Assembly: GCF_020150455.1 (NCBI RefSeq)
Contig: NZ_CP083740.1
Location: forward strand, 62,001 to 126,000
Direction of reading: 5' to 3'
Length of the DNA: 64,000 bases
From: Bremerella sp. TYQ1
GTDB lineage: Bacteria > Planctomycetota > Planctomycetia > Pirellulales > Pirellulaceae
This document shows, one piece after another, positions 44,076 to 51,815 of the stretch. Position 1 is the stretch's first letter. Every line of letters begins with the position of its first letter. Both the position numbers and the translations under genes were made by a program. The notes beneath the pieces are model-generated. The model saw only the letters and a program-made list of their open reading frames with translations, was not told where the DNA came from and made no database searches.

Positions 44076-45494
44076 ATGTTGGCACAACGCTTAGCATTTC
44101 CAGGACTGGCAGCCACGGCGGTCTTGTTTGTCGGGTGCATCTCCACCGATACACCATCGGCGGCACCTCCTTTCGAGGAGCAAGTAGCCCCGACATCGCA
44201 GAGTTCGGTGGACCAGCATCTCCCTTCCGATATCCAGCCGGTAAGTTATCTGGACGATGAGCTGGAATTGCCCGAAGTGCCGACGGCGTCTGAAACAAGC
44301 TCGTCTCTTGTCGCCCTCGAGCAGATCGCCCTGCAACAGAACCCTCGTCTCCGGAAGTTATCGCAAGACTACCAGGCAGCGATGTCCAAGTCCCAGTATG
44401 CCGACAAGCTGCCGGCCCCTCGCATCGGGGCCAATGTTTTCGGTAACGCGATCGAAACAGCAGCTGGGTCACAACGAGCCAATCTCACGTTCAGTCAATC
44501 GATTCCCTGGCTTGGTCGCCTATCTGCGGAAGAGCAAAGGGCCATCTTTGAGGCGTACGCTATCCATTCTGAATTGGAAGCGGAGCGTCTGCGCGTCATT
44601 GCTCAAGTACGATCCGGCTGGTACCGCCTATATGTGATCGATCGCGAGATTGAGGTCACCAACGCCAACCAAAAGCTCTTGGAGTCCTTGATTCAATTGG
44701 CCAACGCTCGCGTGGCTACGGGCGCGGCGTCACAAGGAGACGTTCTTCTGGGAACGGTTGAGTTGTCACAACTCGAGGAACGAATGCTGATGTATCAAAG
44801 ACAGCGGCAGGGAGTTGAAGCGGAAATTAATCGACTTCTGTCTCGGCCGACTGATCAAGCGATTGAAAGTGTTGCGAGCTTGAATGCAGAATTGCCCGGC
44901 ATGACGATGGAACAGGTCATGCAGGCCGCCGTTGGAAATCAGCCTGAACTGGAGGCCGCACGGTTGCGAGCCCAGGCAACGCGTTGGGGAATAGAAGTCG
45001 CAAGGCTCATGCGGCGGCCTGAGTTCATGATCTCGGCCAGTTACTTCCCTACCGACGACAACCGTCCTCCGAGTACGATCGTGGATGTTGGTCAAGATCC
45101 CTGGGCCCTGGGAGCCCAGATGAGCATTCCTATCTGGAAGCACAAATATGATGCGATCGAGAACGAGGCTCGCTGGAAACACCAAGCCGCAAATGCTTCC
45201 GTAGAGGAGATGACCGATCGCTACGAGTCGCTGATCGTCGATCTCTATGCGGAAGCCAAGCGAGCTCACGAAACAGCAGCGTTATATCAAAGGACCATCT
45301 TACCCCAGGCTCGTCAGACATTAGCTGCCGACCAGGAAGCCTATACCAATGGAGGCGTTGAGTTCGATCGGGTGATCCGAGACTATCGCAATCTGTTGAC
45401 TCTGGAACTGGGCTATCACCGCGCACTTGGGGACCTCGCAACCGCCAATGCGAGACTACAGCAAGCCGCGGGAACGGATTTCGACTCACCGTAG
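44076..45494 (+). CDS. TolC-family outer-membrane efflux factor (CusC-like)
   Basis: A 472-residue lipoprotein with lipobox LFVGC (C21). I chose ATG 44076, which starts the signal (MLAQRLAFPG); the longer GTG at 44040 adds 12 polar residues. The TolC duplication is visible: SSSLVALEQIALQQNPRLRK near 80, ASQGDVLLGTVELSQLEERM near 230, and a second half ending in ALYQRTILPQARQTLAADQ. It is divergent from the second Cus-like operon, which has no outer-membrane gene, so it probably provides the exit duct for that pump and perhaps for 26711 as well. Confidence 0.92.
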   Translation: MLAQRLAFPGLAATAVLFVGCISTDTPSAAPPFEEQVAPTSQSSVDQHLPSDIQPVSYLDDELELPEVPTASETSSSLVALEQIALQQNPRLRKLSQDYQAAMSKSQYADKLPAPRIGANVFGNAIETAAGSQRANLTFSQSIPWLGRLSAEEQRAIFEAYAIHSELEAERLRVIAQVRSGWYRLYVIDREIEVTNANQKLLESLIQLANARVATGAASQGDVLLGTVELSQLEERMLMYQRQRQGVEAEINRLLSRPTDQAIESVASLNAELPGMTMEQVMQAAVGNQPELEAARLRAQATRWGIEVARLMRRPEFMISASYFPTDDNRPPSTIVDVGQDPWALGAQMSIPIWKHKYDAIENEARWKHQAANASVEEMTDRYESLIVDLYAEAKRAHETAALYQRTILPQARQTLAADQEAYTNGGVEFDRVIRDYRNLLTLELGYHRALGDLATANARLQQAAGTDFDSP

Positions 45495-45503
45495 CAGATG
45501 TGA

Positions 45504-46325
45504 TTACAAACTCTTGCCACTGCTGTTGATTTCTTCATCGAATTGTTCTGCACATTTGAGTGAGCAGAATACGTACTTCTTGTCTCCATTGGTACGACGC
45601 GCGGCGGCCGAATTTGGTGAAATCCACATCCCGCAAACAGGATCTTGGGAGTTGCCCTCGATATCTGTAGGGCTATTCGTACAAGATGATCCACGGCAGA
45701 ATACCGAGGGATGCCGAAAGTGTTCACTCCGATACGCTTCGACGAGATGCTCTATCAACTCGCGTGGACTCCCGTTGTAGATCACGCGTGACCCGGTCTT
45801 CTTATTGCACTTTGCGAGAATGTCGGCGACCATGTCGCTAAGCCCGCCAATTCCCGTCAAAACGCCTATCAATTTGCCTTCGTCATAAGCGATTGCCAGC
45901 TCCCCGAGTGTTCCACTGCTGCCACCAATGATCACCACGATATCGCTGCTACGAATGTTCACGACTTCGCGTCCCATCAGGCCGCTTCCGGTGAAAATCA
46001 GCACGTCGTGAGCCAATGTTGGCGATTCGTATTTGAAGGCGTGTTCGTCAAGGCTGAGGGCTGGCGATATGCCGATGACGGTTCCACCACGACGTTTTGC
46101 ACCACGTGCAGCGGCCAAGGGAAGGCCTGGGCAAGCACCCGTGATGGTGACGCATCCATTGAGCGCGATCGCCTCACCGGCCTGCATGGCGAGTTCAAGA
46201 TATTTCGCGGGAATGTCCCGTCCGGCTCCTCCCATGACACCAATCTTGAGTGGCATCGCTGCGTGGGGAGCGTCGGTCGTATCCTTGCTGGCGGCGGACA
46301 CAGGATGGAGTTCGTTGTTTGACAT
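45504..46325 (-). CDS. SLOG (LOG/TIGR00725-like) nucleotide-binding domain fused to YHS domain
   Basis: The product has 273 residues. Residues 26-200 are a Rossmann-type LOG-like domain: KIGVMGGAG at 27-35, TGACPGLPLAAARGA at 62-76, GREVVNIRSSD at 118-128, and the signature GGSSGTLGE at 134-142. LOG proteins cleave nucleoside monophosphates; members of SLOG families bind nucleotides in signalling or defence. Residues 228-263 are a YHS domain (DPVCGMWI, YVFCSLKC) joined by a Cys-rich linker (FCRGSSC). It is the last gene of an operon with two metal-related proteins; it starts 15 bases after the previous stop. The fusion suggests metal-dependent nucleotide signalling, an inference. Confidence 0.87.
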   Translation of the reverse strand: MSNNELHPVSAASKDTTDAPHAAMPLKIGVMGGAGRDIPAKYLELAMQAGEAIALNGCVTITGACPGLPLAAARGAKRRGGTVIGISPALSLDEHAFKYESPTLAHDVLIFTGSGLMGREVVNIRSSDIVVIIGGSSGTLGELAIAYDEGKLIGVLTGIGGLSDMVADILAKCNKKTGSRVIYNGSPRELIEHLVEAYRSEHFRHPSVFCRGSSCTNSPTDIEGNSQDPVCGMWISPNSAAARRTNGDKKYVFCSLKCAEQFDEEINSSGKSL

Positions 46326-46340
46326 AATCGCTGGACATTC

Positions 46341-47006
46341 CTACATGGATTTCACTTCGACGTATTCCGTCGGGTCTTGGTTGAACTTCTCTTGGCATCC
46401 AGGCGAGCAAAAGAAATAGCAATAGCCCAAGTAACTTTCACTCGCCACGGCACTGGAACGGTTGATACGCATTCCGCAGACAGGGTCGGTTACCGGTTCC
46501 TCTTCAAAATCATCACGTCCCCGATCGATTCTTAGATACGCATCCAGGAAATCCATCAATCGCTCATCGACCCACTTCTCGATATCGTCTTCTCGAATCG
46601 ATTCCAGAGCCATCGTGATCTTGTCGCGTTCATTCAGCTTGATGAATACCGGCATCACCCAGGCTTCATAGGTGACGGCAAGTTTCTCGAATCGGATGTC
46701 ATGCTGCACTTCGAAGGCAATCTTGGCGGTGACCGGAAATCGATCGCAATAGCCAAACCAGCACGAGCGATGACTGGCTAGTTCTTCCTTGGCCATGCTG
46801 GCGTTGTCAAAAAAGGCCGCGATCGTGTCCAAACGCGGCTTAATGATTGTGTCTTGGATCGTGCTTGCTTTTTGTTGGAACTGCTCACGCCTGGCCGTCG
46901 ACGCGGTCATATATTGGTCCGCCTCTTCGTTCGACCAGTACGGCGGCCGATTGGCGATAGCCATCTTTTGCTTCACTTGATTGGCAAATTCGACAAGATC
47001 ACCCAT
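46341..47006 (-). CDS. Protein with unknown helical domain and C-terminal YHS domain
   Basis: The product has 221 residues from ATG 47006, 9 bases after AGGAG; the longer frame from 47108 has no ribosome site, and ATG 47015 is too close to it. Residues 1-165 are mostly helical and soluble with Trp, Asp, Glu and Lys, e.g. QVKQKMAIANR, VKQ and DDIEKWVDERLMDFLDAYL, and a CWFGYCDRF segment. Residues 174-210 are a YHS domain (DPVCGMRINRSSA, YCYFFCSPGC). No signal peptide, so it should be cytoplasmic. The N-terminal domain is not recognised. It sits between the SLOG-YHS gene and an exported helical protein. Confidence 0.78.
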   Translation of the reverse strand: MGDLVEFANQVKQKMAIANRPPYWSNEEADQYMTASTARREQFQQKASTIQDTIIKPRLDTIAAFFDNASMAKEELASHRSCWFGYCDRFPVTAKIAFEVQHDIRFEKLAVTYEAWVMPVFIKLNERDKITMALESIREDDIEKWVDERLMDFLDAYLRIDRGRDDFEEEPVTDPVCGMRINRSSAVASESYLGYCYFFCSPGCQEKFNQDPTEYVEVKSM

Positions 47007-47128
47007 CGTAACCATCTCCTTTGGAAAACGGTTTCTAAGATCGACACCGTCGGGGTGTCCACTCGCGCAAATTGCTTGAGTGGGCACCCATACTGGTGAA
47101 CCCTGCAAAATGGCTATTTACCGTCCGC

Positions 47129-47680
47129 TTATTCCGCTTTCGTCGACGCTGCCTTTTTGTCGATGCCAAGCTGCCGCATTAGCGCCGCATGTTCTGCAAT
47201 TGCTTTCTCGAGTTCTTTCGTAATGGTGTTGCAGCATTCCATTGTTTTGGAACTATCAACTTGATCACTTTGGCATTCGGCATGTAGTTTTTCATGCTGA
47301 GTTGCCGCGGCGGACAAATGCTCCTCGATGGCCTTCAAGCTTGCTTGAACGTTCTTGTCATCGCCGTATTCCTTGCGAATCGCGGAGACTTCGTTCTTAG
47401 CGGCCTCGATGTTTCGTCCGAGCTCGGCAGATTCCTTTTCTGCGATTTTCCCTTGGACTTCTTTGGCGTCTCGAGAGTATTCGTAGATGCCTTTCGAGTA
47501 ATCTAGCGCGTGCTGCATTCGGCGTGCGGCTCGCTGGTTGGTCCAAAAGCCCGTGCCAATTTCGCCTCTTGCCTTAGCTCCAGCATCTCGCTGGGCGAGG
47601 GCAACCGATGAAGCTGAAAGACTCATCGCGGCAACTAAGGCTACCGAAAGGATGGACAATGTCAGGTAATTTCTTCGCAT
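47129..47680 (-). CDS. Exported helical protein with AQRDAGAKARGE motif
   Basis: The product has 183 residues with a signal peptide (residues 1-29, ending SSVALA). The mature N-terminus reads AQRDAGAKARGEIGTGFW, nearly identical to the start of the mature protein at 51052. The rest is strongly helical and charged, coiled-coil-like (KEVQGKIAEKESAELGRNIEAA would be too long to quote as one repeat), with HAECQSDQVD and MECCNT near 135-152. It precedes the YHS gene by 122 bases. Divergent from the ECF gene at 48076. Function unknown; the Cys pair could bind metal. Confidence 0.78.
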   Translation of the reverse strand: MRRNYLTLSILSVALVAAMSLSASSVALAQRDAGAKARGEIGTGFWTNQRAARRMQHALDYSKGIYEYSRDAKEVQGKIAEKESAELGRNIEAAKNEVSAIRKEYGDDKNVQASLKAIEEHLSAAATQHEKLHAECQSDQVDSSKTMECCNTITKELEKAIAEHAALMRQLGIDKKAASTKAE

Positions 47681-48075
47681 CTTTTAGGCTCCAATATCAG
47701 GGATCGCCATTGCAAATCTCTTGATGACAGGGATTGGATCTGTTCACCCGGTCTGGCGATCAGGCGAAAATGGTTGAGGAAAGCACATCTCTCCCCCAGA
47801 ACTAACCTTGAGATGCTACGAGATCGCCTTTTCTTCAGAATTATTCAAGTGCGCGCGTATCCGCACGATAGGTGAGCGAACTAGCACGCCAGTCAAAATA
47901 GGTCAGGCTGGGAGCATATGAAACTGTTAGACAAAGAAAGTGCCGGAACCTAGGGCGAATACCTATAGGTAGCTGTATCTTGCCGAATGGAGGTAAACGA
48001 TTCCGAAAAAATGGAACGTGGTTTGCTTCCCTCGTGGCCATCAGCTTGTAAAATCGATAGTTGGATAAGCACTAA
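47681..48075. other. Divergent intergenic region, ECF-controlled candidates
   Basis: About 395 bases between the exported helical protein gene (minus) and the ECF sigma gene (plus). Promoters in both directions are expected. TGCCGGAAC occurs at 47941-47949 and again at 50938-50946, but no matching -10 is convincing. A minus-strand 66-codon frame (47841-48041) looks random. Confidence 0.4.
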
Positions 48076-48672
48076 ATGAGCACGGCAACTCTGCGATCAA
48101 ACCGCCATTCGCTCGCACCTCAAGATTCAGGAAACCGGGGGATCGTGAAGTCTATCGAGGAGATCGTGGCATCTGCCCAGGCAGGTGATCCAGAGTCGTT
48201 CAGGGAACTCTACGATGCGTTCCATCAGAACACCTACCGATTAATGGTAAGGATGGTCGGACTGCAGGAGGCGGAGGATCTGACGCAGCAAGTCTTCCTG
48301 CAGGTATTTCGCAAGCTTGCGAAGTTCTCATGGCAGGCGAAATTCAGCACATGGCTGTACCGTTTGGCCATGAATGAGTCTCTCCAATATCTCCGCAATA
48401 AAGGACGCAGCCATATCATCAGGCTTGAGTGGGAGCCAGAGCAGCATAGCCACTCTCAGGAGTCTTTCGAGTGCAAGGAGTGCTTAGAGCGAGCTCTCGC
48501 GTCGGTGGACCCTGAATTGCGGGCGGTGTTTCTACTAAGAGAAGTCGAAGAGATGTCCTATACGGAAATTGCTGAGGTGCTGCACATTCCCAGCGGAACC
48601 GTTGGTTCTCGGCTCAATAAAGTTCGTCGCGAGTTGCAATCTATTTTGACGGAACTTGGGGCAGAAGTTTAG
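48076..48672 (+). CDS. ECF-type RNA polymerase sigma factor (RpoE/SigW-like)
   Basis: The product has 198 residues. Region 2 (about 45-110) contains FRELYDAFHQNTYRLMVRMV, EDLTQQVFLQVFRKL and FSTWLYRLAMNESLQYL. Region 4 (about 145-190) contains AVFLLREVEEMSYTEIAEVL and HIPSGTVGSRLNKVRREL. The first 24 residues are an unstructured extension; GTG at residue 24 (VKSIEEIV) is an alternative but has a ribosome site too close. It is followed 218 bases later by a matching zinc-finger anti-sigma gene. It differs from the kinase-linked ECF factor at 22187. Confidence 0.94.
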   Translation: MSTATLRSNRHSLAPQDSGNRGIVKSIEEIVASAQAGDPESFRELYDAFHQNTYRLMVRMVGLQEAEDLTQQVFLQVFRKLAKFSWQAKFSTWLYRLAMNESLQYLRNKGRSHIIRLEWEPEQHSHSQESFECKECLERALASVDPELRAVFLLREVEEMSYTEIAEVLHIPSGTVGSRLNKVRRELQSILTELGAEV

Positions 48673-48890
48673 TGCTTGCGACGAAAGACACGTGAACCTG
48701 GGCATGACTTCTATGCCGAGCCAAAAGTAAATATGTAATCCAAAATACGTTGCCTGGGATGCGTTTTCCCGTAGAGTTGTCCGATTGCAGCCATGTAGAG
48801 GGGGTAACGCATTTTTCGAACAAATCACGCGATTGGAGCATCAAATGAAGTTAGTGGGGATGAATCTTGAGAGATTTGGGGTGTAAAGAG

Positions 48891-49835
48891 ATGAACTGCT
48901 CCGAAGTTCAACGATTACTCTCTTCGTACTTCGATAACGAATTGCCAACCGAGGTGCGCGGAGATGTTGAAAAACACGTGCAAGAGTGTTCCTCGTGCGC
49001 CGAAGATTTGGCACGCTACGAACGTCTGTCGAACGTGGCCGGAAATATCGAAACGCCCCTTGCACCCTCTACCCGTATCTGGGAGCAACTATCGGAAAAT
49101 CTTGGTTTAGAAGACCAGGAGGAAATTGCCGCCGACTCACGTTCCGAGAGACCAACTCTTTCTCATCGGTTAGATGCGGGAAGAAAGTCACGATATGTCC
49201 CAGTTGGCTGGCTGGCCGCAATAGCGGCCATGCTCTTGATCGGTGTATCCGTGTTCAGTTTTGGAACATGGTTTGATAAGGACGGTCACGATCACGACAT
49301 GTCCGCCGTGTTTGGGCAATACCTTGAAAAGTTTCGTCACGACCCATTGGCTGCGCAGACCTATTTGCTCACCAGCTACGAGAATCACAATGTGGACGTA
49401 AGCAAGGCTGGCGAACTATTGGGCTATCAACCCGCAATCACTCCTGGGTTGCCTGGGGGCTATGCCGTTGAGTCGATTCATGTCTTGAAGATGCCATGTT
49501 GCACTTGTGTCCAGTGTCTTTGCAAGCGAGAGAACGGTACGAGCTTCGCTATTTTTGAGCACAACGAGGATTCGGCCAAAGAGTGGTTTGGCGGTTCAAA
49601 AGCCAAGCCCATGGTCTGTGAAGGTATCCCATGTACGCTCATCGACGTAGGGGAGGATCAATTGGCCGGGAATTGGATCAACGGCAAGCGCCGAATGACA
49701 ATTGTAGGCCTGCAAGATTCAGACGAGCTAAATCAACTGGTGTCCTGGTTCGAAGGTATGCGTCGAGCACAAGAAGAGAAGAGGCCCGAAGAACCGACCA
49801 TCGAATCAGGAGCGGCGACCGGTAGCAACAGCTGA
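48891..49835 (+). CDS. Zinc-finger (zf-HC2) transmembrane anti-sigma factor with periplasmic Cys cluster
   Basis: The product has 314 residues from ATG 48891. The N-terminal zinc-binding anti-sigma domain has C3 and H29-x3-C33-x2-C36 (HVQECSSC). A membrane helix lies at 105-128, followed by DGHDHD. The periplasmic part has a Cys cluster CCTCVQCLC at 203-211 (C203, C204, C206, C209, C211) and two more Cys (C243, C248). Zinc anti-sigmas hold their sigma factor until a signal releases it; here the Cys cluster makes periplasmic metal or thiol stress a likely signal (inference). The 3' end overlaps the convergent peptidase gene by 30 bases. Confidence 0.9.
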   Translation: MNCSEVQRLLSSYFDNELPTEVRGDVEKHVQECSSCAEDLARYERLSNVAGNIETPLAPSTRIWEQLSENLGLEDQEEIAADSRSERPTLSHRLDAGRKSRYVPVGWLAAIAAMLLIGVSVFSFGTWFDKDGHDHDMSAVFGQYLEKFRHDPLAAQTYLLTSYENHNVDVSKAGELLGYQPAITPGLPGGYAVESIHVLKMPCCTCVQCLCKRENGTSFAIFEHNEDSAKEWFGGSKAKPMVCEGIPCTLIDVGEDQLAGNWINGKRRMTIVGLQDSDELNQLVSWFEGMRRAQEEKRPEEPTIESGAATGSNS

Positions 49836-50645
49836 CAAGTCCGTGTGGCCATGTTTGCCATTGAAGACGTAGGCACGCCATTTTCGCTCCAACTCCGGAA
49901 TACCTTCCATGCCGTAGCAAACCTTTAACGCACGGTCATAGCCGATGTCCTTCGCCTTTTCGGCAAACGTAATGATTTTTGCAGGTTCATCATGGACGGA
50001 TAGAAAGCTTATGAGCGAGAGGCTCTGTCCATAGAATGCTGGCACTTGCTGGGCAGACGTAAACTGCTCCAATTTGAATACTTCAAAAAGTCGAAGGGCC
50101 GTGCCGCTTTGAATGGAATGCAAGCAGTCACGCAGGTGCAAGCTGCGTTTTTCCGGACTGTCTGCTCGGGTAGCAATCCCTTCGTCAATCCATCTGGGCG
50201 TACGACCCTCGAATCGATCGGCAAGGACAACATGGGTTAGTTCGTGAGCGAGTGCCGTCAGTTCCCCATCTTGGTTGACGATCAAGTCAATTCGACGTGC
50301 AGTTATGCGGCCGTGTTTTGAGCGAACCAAGCTGCTTCCGGATGTGGACCCACCTCCGACACCTACCGCTTTTAGGTACTGCGTGCGATCTGGGTGCAGC
50401 ACGATTTCGCACTGAGGCTCCCACTTGTCTGCCGTTTCAAGGCGAAGCCAGGATCGTTGGAGTTCTGCCCGAAGGTCTTCACATTGATCTAGGACAACGC
50501 TTGCCTTGGGGCCACCTGGGAAGGTTCGAACAATGAAATTGGCCGGATCTGATTTTGTTGAGACGAACGTCGTGGCGTCCTGGGCAAATAAGACAGATTC
50601 AATCAGGAGACCAACCACGAGGGCTCGGAAAACGAGAGGGAGCAT
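49806..50645 (-). CDS. Exported gluzincin-type metallopeptidase (peptidase MA-like)
   Basis: The product has 279 residues with a signal peptide (residues 1-21, ending LFA). The zinc motif is HELTH at 134-138 (ALAHELTHVVLADRF), with the second Glu in WIDEGIA (E155), so the gluzincin HExxH...E pattern is complete. The fold matches the Peptidase_MA-like family: FIVRTFPGG start and a helical C-terminal part (YGQSLSLISFLS). It would cut proteins outside the cytoplasm; release of the neighbouring anti-sigma is a testable guess. It is convergent with and overlaps the anti-sigma gene by 30 bases. Confidence 0.87.
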   Translation of the reverse strand: MLPLVFRALVVGLLIESVLFAQDATTFVSTKSDPANFIVRTFPGGPKASVVLDQCEDLRAELQRSWLRLETADKWEPQCEIVLHPDRTQYLKAVGVGGGSTSGSSLVRSKHGRITARRIDLIVNQDGELTALAHELTHVVLADRFEGRTPRWIDEGIATRADSPEKRSLHLRDCLHSIQSGTALRLFEVFKLEQFTSAQQVPAFYGQSLSLISFLSVHDEPAKIITFAEKAKDIGYDRALKVCYGMEGIPELERKWRAYVFNGKHGHTDLSAVATGRRS

Positions 50646-51051
50646 AGACTCGAATTGTGCTGAAAAGGAGTAGCCACAGTTGAAGATAACGGACCTTGAA
50701 GATGGCTATTCCGCAGGAATTTGCAGCACGTTATTTCAAATTCCGTGCCCGACACCCCGGGCGAAATTCCGGAACACACTCCATGGAAGCGGTAAGCCAT
50801 TGCTGATTCGCCAGTTGCGCATGTTGTTCCGGTCTTATCCTTCACCGAAATGGCGGCAATTCATGCCACGTAATTACGCCGCATCTGCCTCCTTTTCTGG
50901 CAGACAAAAAATGACGTAACTCGCGAAGAAATGTGCATGCCGGAACATCCAATAGGAAAGAGCGATGACGGGTCAACGTTACAGGGAAGCGTAGCTTCCT
51001 GGCGGAAGAATTGATCCGCTCGACTCACCCATTAGAAGGCGGAGGTGTGAA
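50646..51051. other. Intergenic region before the SH3-like gene
   Basis: About 405 bases with no supported gene; a 79-codon plus frame (50680-50919) has no recognisable start and no family features. The promoter of 51052 should be near the end, where TGCCGGAAC (50938-50946) is the only striking word. GGAGG lies 7 bases before ATG 51052. Confidence 0.4.
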
Positions 51052-51606
51052 ATGTTCCGATTCATGCTTGTTGGATTGTTAGCAATCACGATGTCAGGAT
51101 TTTGGGTGGCCGAAGGAATGGCACAACGTGATGCAGGTGCGAAGGCACGCGGCGAGTACGGCAGAGGATTCTGGAGCCAAGAGCGAGTTTCGCAACGTGC
51201 TAACTCGTACTACGTTCAGCCGACACAGACAACAGAGGAAGCCGTTCGAAGCTTTTCCTATGAACCAGCCCGATTCATGGAAGGTGACGAGGTCGTCGTG
51301 GCAGGCCGAGATGTTCGCATGATGGTTGGGCGGGATGTCATCGGCAACATGCCAAATGGTATGCACTTTCGCGTCATAAAGGTTGTCGATGGATGGCTAG
51401 GAGCCATCGTTGAAGTCGACGGTCAGGAAATGAAGGGATGGGTAAGGAATACCAATGTTCGTTCCGCGAATGAAGAAGCTTCTGTCGAACAACCTCAAGA
51501 GATGCGACGGTTCTCCTACGAACCTTCCCCGAGTGTACGTTCGCGAAGCACTCAGCAACGTCATTCCCCGCCGGAAGTCCGACAGCACCCAGGAATTGGA
51601 CGCTAA
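51052..51606 (+). CDS. Exported SH3-like protein with AQRDAGAKARGE motif
   Basis: The product has 184 residues with a signal peptide (residues 1-23, ending EGMA) and mature start AQRDAGAKARGEYGRGFW, the motif shared with 47129-47680. Residues about 78-137 look like a bacterial SH3-type beta barrel (GDEVVVAGRDVRMMVG, ending GQEMKGWVRNTNV). Two copies of (S/R)FSYEP occur near 67 and 155. The C-terminus is Arg/Pro/Ser-rich. GGAGG lies 7 bases before ATG. It precedes the third Cus-type adaptor by 209 bases containing a large hairpin. The role may be envelope binding (SH3), but this is not shown. Confidence 0.82.
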   Translation: MFRFMLVGLLAITMSGFWVAEGMAQRDAGAKARGEYGRGFWSQERVSQRANSYYVQPTQTTEEAVRSFSYEPARFMEGDEVVVAGRDVRMMVGRDVIGNMPNGMHFRVIKVVDGWLGAIVEVDGQEMKGWVRNTNVRSANEEASVEQPQEMRRFSYEPSPSVRSRSTQQRHSPPEVRQHPGIGR

Positions 51607-51704
51607 ATGTTGTCTCTCCATGGTGGCTTGTTCCCCATTACAAATTCCTGAGGGGACAAACCACTTAGGAGTGGCTCGGTGATTGTGCCAACGTAAAAAG
51701 TAAA

Positions 51705-51757
51705 GGAAACGCATGCACGGTCGTTGGAATAGGCGGCGACCGTGCATTGACGTTTCC
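51705..51757 (+). repeat. Large imperfect inverted repeat before the third Cus-type adaptor
   Basis: Outer arms GGAAACG (51705-51711) and CGTTTCC (51751-51757) and inner arms TGCACGGTCG (51714-51723) and CGACCGTGCA (51737-51746) form a 17-pair stem with a small internal loop and a 13-base apical loop. No T run follows, so it is not an ordinary terminator. It lies 99 bases after the SH3-like stop and 58 bases before ATG 51816, so it could control read-through into, or stability of, the adaptor-pump-ATPase transcript. Confidence 0.65.
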
Positions 51758-51815
51758 AGCCTGAAACTACGAGTACGATTCCTTTTAACTTTCGTCCCAA
51801 TAGTCAGAGAGAATC

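Noticed and set aside
50680..50919. Plus-strand frame of 79 codons
   Set aside because: No good start and no conserved feature; codon use looks random.
47941..50946. TGCCGGAAC words before 48076 and 51052 as an ECF promoter
   Set aside because: The bases 16-17 positions downstream do not agree (TAGGTA against CGATGA), so no shared -10 can be supported.
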